Source: an uncultured Clostridia bacterium (GTDB taxonomy: Bacteria > Bacillota > Clostridia > TANB77 > CAG-465). Taken from it: a stretch of DNA of 9,089 bases. Shown here piece after piece: positions 6,171-9,089 of the stretch. How positions within the stretch are numbered: position 1 is the stretch's first letter; the number at the start of each line of letters is the position of its first letter. The position numbers and the translations under genes were made by a program. Location of the stretch: NCBI GenBank assembly GCA_934130325.1, contig CAKOYA010000037.1, forward strand, positions 1-9,089, written 5' to 3'. The notes below the pieces were generated by a model, which worked only from the letters and a program-made list of their open reading frames with translations, made no database searches and was not told the DNA's origin.

Positions 6171-7164
6171 CTTTTTCCTCTTTTAATGAAGTAAAATATT
6201 TTTTTAAGATTTCTTTAGTCTTAGTTATACTTTCTGAAGTATTTATTTCATCTTTTATTTTGGTACTAGAATTCATTCCTTTTAAATACCATGCTATGTG
6301 TTTCCTTGATTTTAGACATGCTAATTTTTCACCATTTTCTAAACATAAGTAATCTAGATGTTTAAATATTAAAGCTAATTTTTCATCTAATGATGGTACA
6401 TATTGTTTTCCTTCTAATATACTCTTAAATATCCATGGATTTCCCATAGCTCCTCTTGCTATCATAATGCCGTCACAACCAGTATATTTAAACATATTTA
6501 GAGCTGAATTTATGTCAAATATATCACCATTTCCTATAACATTTATGTTGATTTTTTCTTTTACTCTTTTTATAATGTCAAGATCTGCCGTTCCACTGTA
6601 AAATTGGTTTCTAGTTCTACCATGAATAGTTATTTGTTTTACTCCATTTTGCTCACAAATTTTAGCTACCTCAACTGCTGTAGGCCTTTCCTCATCAAAT
6701 CCTTTTCTAGTTTTTACTGTTATAACTTTTTTAGATACTTTAACTGCCTCTTTTATAATACCTTCAATATTTTTAAGATCCAAAAGCAAACCTGCACCAT
6801 CTCCATTTTTTACAAGTTTTGGTGCAGGGCAACCCATATTTATATCTATAATATCAATTTTCTCATCTTCATTTAAAGCAAGTATAGTGTTTCTTATACT
6901 TTCTTTATTACTACCAAAAATTTGAACAGCAGAAGGTCTCTCATCATCCATAATATTTAGCAATTTAGTTGTTTTAATACTATTAAATTCCAAAGCTTTA
7001 CTACTTGCCATTTCAGTAAAAGTTAAACCTGGGCCAAACTTTCTACATATTTTTCTAAACGGTATATCAGTAACCCCAGCCATTGGTGCAAGAAATACAT
7101 TATTTTTTACTTCTATATCCCCTACATCTATCTTTTCTATATAATCTAAAATACTCTTACTCAT
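6160..7164 (-). CDS. dusB: tRNA-dihydrouridine synthase, DusB type
   Basis: FMN-dependent enzyme that reduces uridines in the tRNA D-loop to dihydrouridine. The 334-residue TIM barrel shows FLAPMAGVTDIPFR (24-37), the catalytic cysteine Cys112 in NMGCPAPKLVKNGDGAGLL, the basic segment VKTRKGF with Lys151, HGRTRNQFYSG (181-191), the phosphate-binding GNGD (211-214) and ARGAMGNPWIF (236-246). The helical C-terminal domain (about 255-334) is present, so the gene is complete. The ATG at 7162-7164 lies 2 nt after the pilin-like stop, with a GGGG-type ribosome site 9-10 nt upstream inside that gene. The end overlaps ylmH. Length and motif order fit DusB of Firmicutes. Confidence 0.95.
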   Translation of the reverse strand: MSKSILDYIEKIDVGDIEVKNNVFLAPMAGVTDIPFRKICRKFGPGLTFTEMASSKALEFNSIKTTKLLNIMDDERPSAVQIFGSNKESIRNTILALNEDEKIDIIDINMGCPAPKLVKNGDGAGLLLDLKNIEGIIKEAVKVSKKVITVKTRKGFDEERPTAVEVAKICEQNGVKQITIHGRTRNQFYSGTADLDIIKRVKEKININVIGNGDIFDINSALNMFKYTGCDGIMIARGAMGNPWIFKSILEGKQYVPSLDEKLALIFKHLDYLCLENGEKLACLKSRKHIAWYLKGMNSSTKIKDEINTSESITKTKEILKKYFTSLKEEKDDY

Positions 7165-7166
7165 AA

Positions 7167-7601
7167 TTACTGTACCCCATAATACACTTTTCCTTTATAC
7201 TTATACCCTTTCATATAATACACGTTATTAGTATTTTCAGCAACCAAGAAAACGTCTTGATCTTCAATTGTGCCACTACCTTTATCAATAGTTTTATCTT
7301 CAAGTAAAGACATATCTACAACAAATAATTTATTCGTTTTATCATTATTGTCAATTAAGTTTTCTTTAAATTCATCTGAAACAGAAGAAATATTTACGCT
7401 GCTACTTTTAATAGGTAATTTATTATTTGAAATATAATATTCATTAATATTATCCGATACTCTATTAATCACGGATTTATACTCTTCAAAATTTGCAGAA
7501 TTTATTGCATTACTTCCAACAACTGATGCAACTGATACAAGCAAAAGCATTATAGATACTGCAGCAGTAACTATAACCAAACTTATCCCATTTTTTTTCA
7601 T
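7167..7601 (-). CDS. Type IV pilin-like protein of unknown function
   Basis: A 144-residue protein from the ATG at 7599-7601 (GGAG 11 nt upstream). A GTG three codons earlier is only 2 nt from that site and is less likely. The N-terminus MKKNGISLVIVTAAVSIM plus a hydrophobic helix to about residue 30 resembles a class III (prepilin-type) signal, with possible cleavage after Gly5, but the Glu normally at position 5 of the mature pilin is replaced by Val. The rest is polar, rich in Asn, Ser, Asp and Lys, without Cys, and ends in Tyr-rich strands (YYMKGYKYKGKVYYGVQ). It could be a pseudopilin or simply an anchored protein. It lies between rodA and dusB, 57 nt after rodA and 2 nt before dusB, and no pilus genes are in the window. 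Coding status is good, function unknown. Confidence 0.7.
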   Translation of the reverse strand: MKKNGISLVIVTAAVSIMLLLVSVASVVGSNAINSANFEEYKSVINRVSDNINEYYISNNKLPIKSSSVNISSVSDEFKENLIDNNDKTNKLFVVDMSLLEDKTIDKGSGTIEDQDVFLVAENTNNVYYMKGYKYKGKVYYGVQ

Positions 7602-7658
7602 ACCTATCACTTCTCCATATATATATTACTATACTTAATTTATTTTTTCAAGTAATTG

Positions 7659-8777
7659 TTAATCAAAGAATATATTTTTTGACTTTCTAGCAGAAACGTT
7701 AAGAGCTATTCCGATCGCCATTCCACTTGTAATCATACTACTTCCTCCATAACTTACAAAAGGTAACGGTACACCAGTAATTGGTAATAATCCAATTGTC
7801 ATCCCTATATTTTGTACAAAATGAAAAAACAACATCCCTGCTATTCCAATAACCATATAACTTGAAAAATCATCACGAGCATTGTTAGATATCATGATTA
7901 TTCTAATAAGTAAAATAGCATAAACTATTATGACTAACGCAGAAACTACAAAACCCATTTCTTCCGAAATTACTGAAAATATAAAATCGGTGGATTTTAT
8001 AGGTAAATAACCATTTTGAGTCTGAGCCCCATTTAAAAGTCCTGTTCCAAACAACATTCCAGCACCTACAGCCATTTTAGACTGTATAGCATTATATCCA
8101 CTTCCTAACGGATCAAGCTCAGGATTAATAAAAACTTGTATTCTTGCTTGTTGAGTAGGATTTAATATAAACATATATACTATAGGCACAAGTAAAGCTA
8201 CTAAAGCTAAACAAATAAATATATATCTATACTTAATCCCAAATTTAAATATCATAAATGCAAGTATCACTACAAAAACCATGGCTGTTCCAAAATCTGG
8301 TTGTAACATTATTAAAATTACTGGAATAATAAAAAGTAATGTAAGTGTCAATATTACCAACCATTTTTTTCTCTTATCATTTTTACTAACATTATTTTTT
8401 AATATACTAAAAAATTTAGCACTACATAATATATACCCAATTTTCATTAATTCTGAAGGTTGATATAATATCCCTCCTAAATTAAACCAGCTACTTGCCC
8501 CCATAAGTTTAGGAGTAAATAGTACAGCTACCAGCAAGAATAAATGGGATATATACAATATATATCCAAATATGTCAAATATATTATAGTCTATCATCCA
8601 TATTATTATCATCATAATAAATACAGCACCAAACCATATAATTTGTTTTATATATTCATCCTTATTAATATCTGTAGAATATCCCGCACTAAATATCCCT
8701 ATTACTCCAATTGTCATTAAAATAAATACACAAATTAATACTATATAATCTGTATTTTTCATTAAATTTTTAAACAC
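7659..8777 (-). CDS. rodA: RodA, SEDS-family peptidoglycan glycosyltransferase
   Basis: Integral membrane enzyme that polymerises lipid II during side-wall elongation with a class B PBP. From a GTG start (8775-8777) it has 372 residues and about ten hydrophobic segments. SEDS features: YQPSELMKI (about 105-113), the NPELDPLGSGYNAIQSKMA block (218-236), STDFIF with the catalytic-type Asp264, and LPFVSYGGSS near 338-347. The DPLGSGYNAIQSK and GLLNGAQTQNGYLP blocks are RodA-like rather than FtsW-like; a SpoVE-type role cannot be excluded. The GTG is preferred because GGTGAT lies 4 nt upstream and the protein then begins MFKNLMKNTDYIVLI, as in RodA. The frame is open 26 codons further up, but that part crosses the promoter. 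It is the first gene of the long row. Confidence 0.92.
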   Translation of the reverse strand: MFKNLMKNTDYIVLICVFILMTIGVIGIFSAGYSTDINKDEYIKQIIWFGAVFIMMIIIWMIDYNIFDIFGYILYISHLFLLVAVLFTPKLMGASSWFNLGGILYQPSELMKIGYILCSAKFFSILKNNVSKNDKRKKWLVILTLTLLFIIPVILIMLQPDFGTAMVFVVILAFMIFKFGIKYRYIFICLALVALLVPIVYMFILNPTQQARIQVFINPELDPLGSGYNAIQSKMAVGAGMLFGTGLLNGAQTQNGYLPIKSTDFIFSVISEEMGFVVSALVIIVYAILLIRIIMISNNARDDFSSYMVIGIAGMLFFHFVQNIGMTIGLLPITGVPLPFVSYGGSSMITSGMAIGIALNVSARKSKNIFFD

Positions 8778-8781
8778 TAGT

Positions 8782-8787
8782 ATCACC
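8782..8787 (-). promoter_or_regulatory. Ribosome binding site deciding the rodA GTG start
   Basis: GGTGAT on the minus strand, 4 nt before the GTG at 8775-8777. The next ATG in frame (residue 6 of the call) has no better site, and the ATG 26 codons upstream lies within the -10 to -35 region. Confidence 0.65.
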
Positions 8788-8814
8788 ACACTTTTATTAA
8801 TTATACTTTTTGTT

Positions 8815-8843
8815 ATTATATAACGATATATACATTTTTTCAA
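8815..8843 (-). promoter_or_regulatory. Sigma-A-type promoter of the rodA row
   Basis: On the minus strand TTGAAA (8838-8843), a 17-nt spacer and a perfect TATAAT (8815-8820). The expected start near 8808 leaves about 30 nt of leader containing the ribosome site, which suits the GTG start. This is the best promoter-like sequence in the window. Confidence 0.75.
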
Positions 8844-8855
8844 TACTTTATACAA

Positions 8856-9089
8856 AAGCTCGTAATAATTTAAAATCTTCTTTCAAAGAAAATAAATATT
8901 TAAGTACCTTATATAATTGTCGAAAGTTTAAAGTATTTCCACGACTTTTGTCAAATACATATTTTTTTTAAAAATATACTTTACTTATTCTTAATTTTAT
9001 GGTTTAATTACTCTAAATTTTATATCTAGTAATTTTAATTTCATAAAAATTTATTCATTCGTGTTTTTTCTAACATATACTTTTATTGT
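8856..9089. other. Non-coding leader upstream of rodA
   Basis: No reading frame of useful length on either strand and very AT-rich. Beyond the promoter and 0A-like boxes listed separately I see only runs of A/T and no RNA gene or repeat. The next gene, if any, lies outside the window. Confidence 0.5.
8919..8955 (-). promoter_or_regulatory. Upstream promoter-like site with two Spo0A-box-like heptamers
   Basis: On the minus strand TTGACA (8949-8954), an 18-nt spacer and TAAACT (8925-8930) form a possible weaker promoter. On the plus strand TGTCGAA (8919-8925), an exact 0A-box core, overlaps the -10 edge. TGTCAAA (8949-8955), one mismatch, covers the -35 exactly 30 bp away in the same orientation. 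Control by Spo0A is inference; the heptamer is short enough to occur by chance. Confidence 0.35.

Noticed and set aside
7611..7658. Terminator or promoter between rodA and the pilin-like gene
   Set aside because: Only a 6-bp AT stem (ATTACT/AGTAAT) without a following T run, and a TTGAAA/TATAGT pair with 12-nt spacing, too short for a promoter.

Overview
The window is strongly AT-rich. Every gene I can support lies on the minus strand. The gene set (RodA, DusB, a YlmH-type S4 protein, an RluA-family synthase, RF2, a VanW lipoprotein, an RNHCP zinc protein, ArgRS), the good GGAGG-type ribosome sites and the TTGACA/TATAAT-type promoters point to a low-GC Firmicute, most likely a clostridial anaerobe. 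The exact taxon cannot be read from the sequence. TGA is used as an ordinary stop (ylmH and vanW end in it) and RF2 is present, so the stop-codon usage looks standard.

Layout in transcription order, high to low coordinates. At 8778-9089 there is a non-coding leader with a good promoter (8815-8843), a weaker one further upstream, and two Spo0A-box-like heptamers exactly 30 bp apart. A tight gene row follows: rodA, a pilin-like secreted or anchored protein, dusB, ylmH, an rluA-type pseudouridine synthase, prfB, a HAD phosphatase and a VanW lipoprotein. Gaps run from an 11-nt overlap to about 57 nt. The row ends at a clear intrinsic terminator (2210-2241). A second unit starts from its own promoter (2126-2154), which appears to give a leaderless mRNA, and carries an RNHCP zinc-ribbon gene overlapping argS by one base. 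The left 76 bases downstream of argS look like the end of an ISL3-type insertion sequence, a weak call.

The main discovery is that two otherwise well-preserved genes, argS and the rluA-type gene, are each split by one extra base, and the two sites have the same form. In both, a conserved glycine codon GGA is preceded by one surplus C, so the zero frame reads the Arg codon CGG and soon meets a stop. Skipping one base restores the complete, conserved protein (ArgRS 571 aa, RluA-type 235 aa). In argS the site is CTT CGG A, the same design as the yeast Ty1 +1 shift site (CTT followed by a rare Arg codon). It lies in the gene whose product charges the tRNA that reads that codon, so a feedback loop is easy to imagine. 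The restored rluA frame stops directly against the prfB start codon, so shifting could also couple translation into RF2. By my scan the window has only three other in-frame CGG codons, one in vanW and two in the HAD gene, none in the other core genes. All three must be read in frame. Assembly indels remain the main alternative, and conservation in sister genomes plus raw reads would settle it.

Functionally the long row mixes cell-wall elongation (rodA), RNA modification (dusB, rluA-type), ribosome-associated quality control (ylmH) and termination (prfB). The short unit supplies Arg-tRNA.
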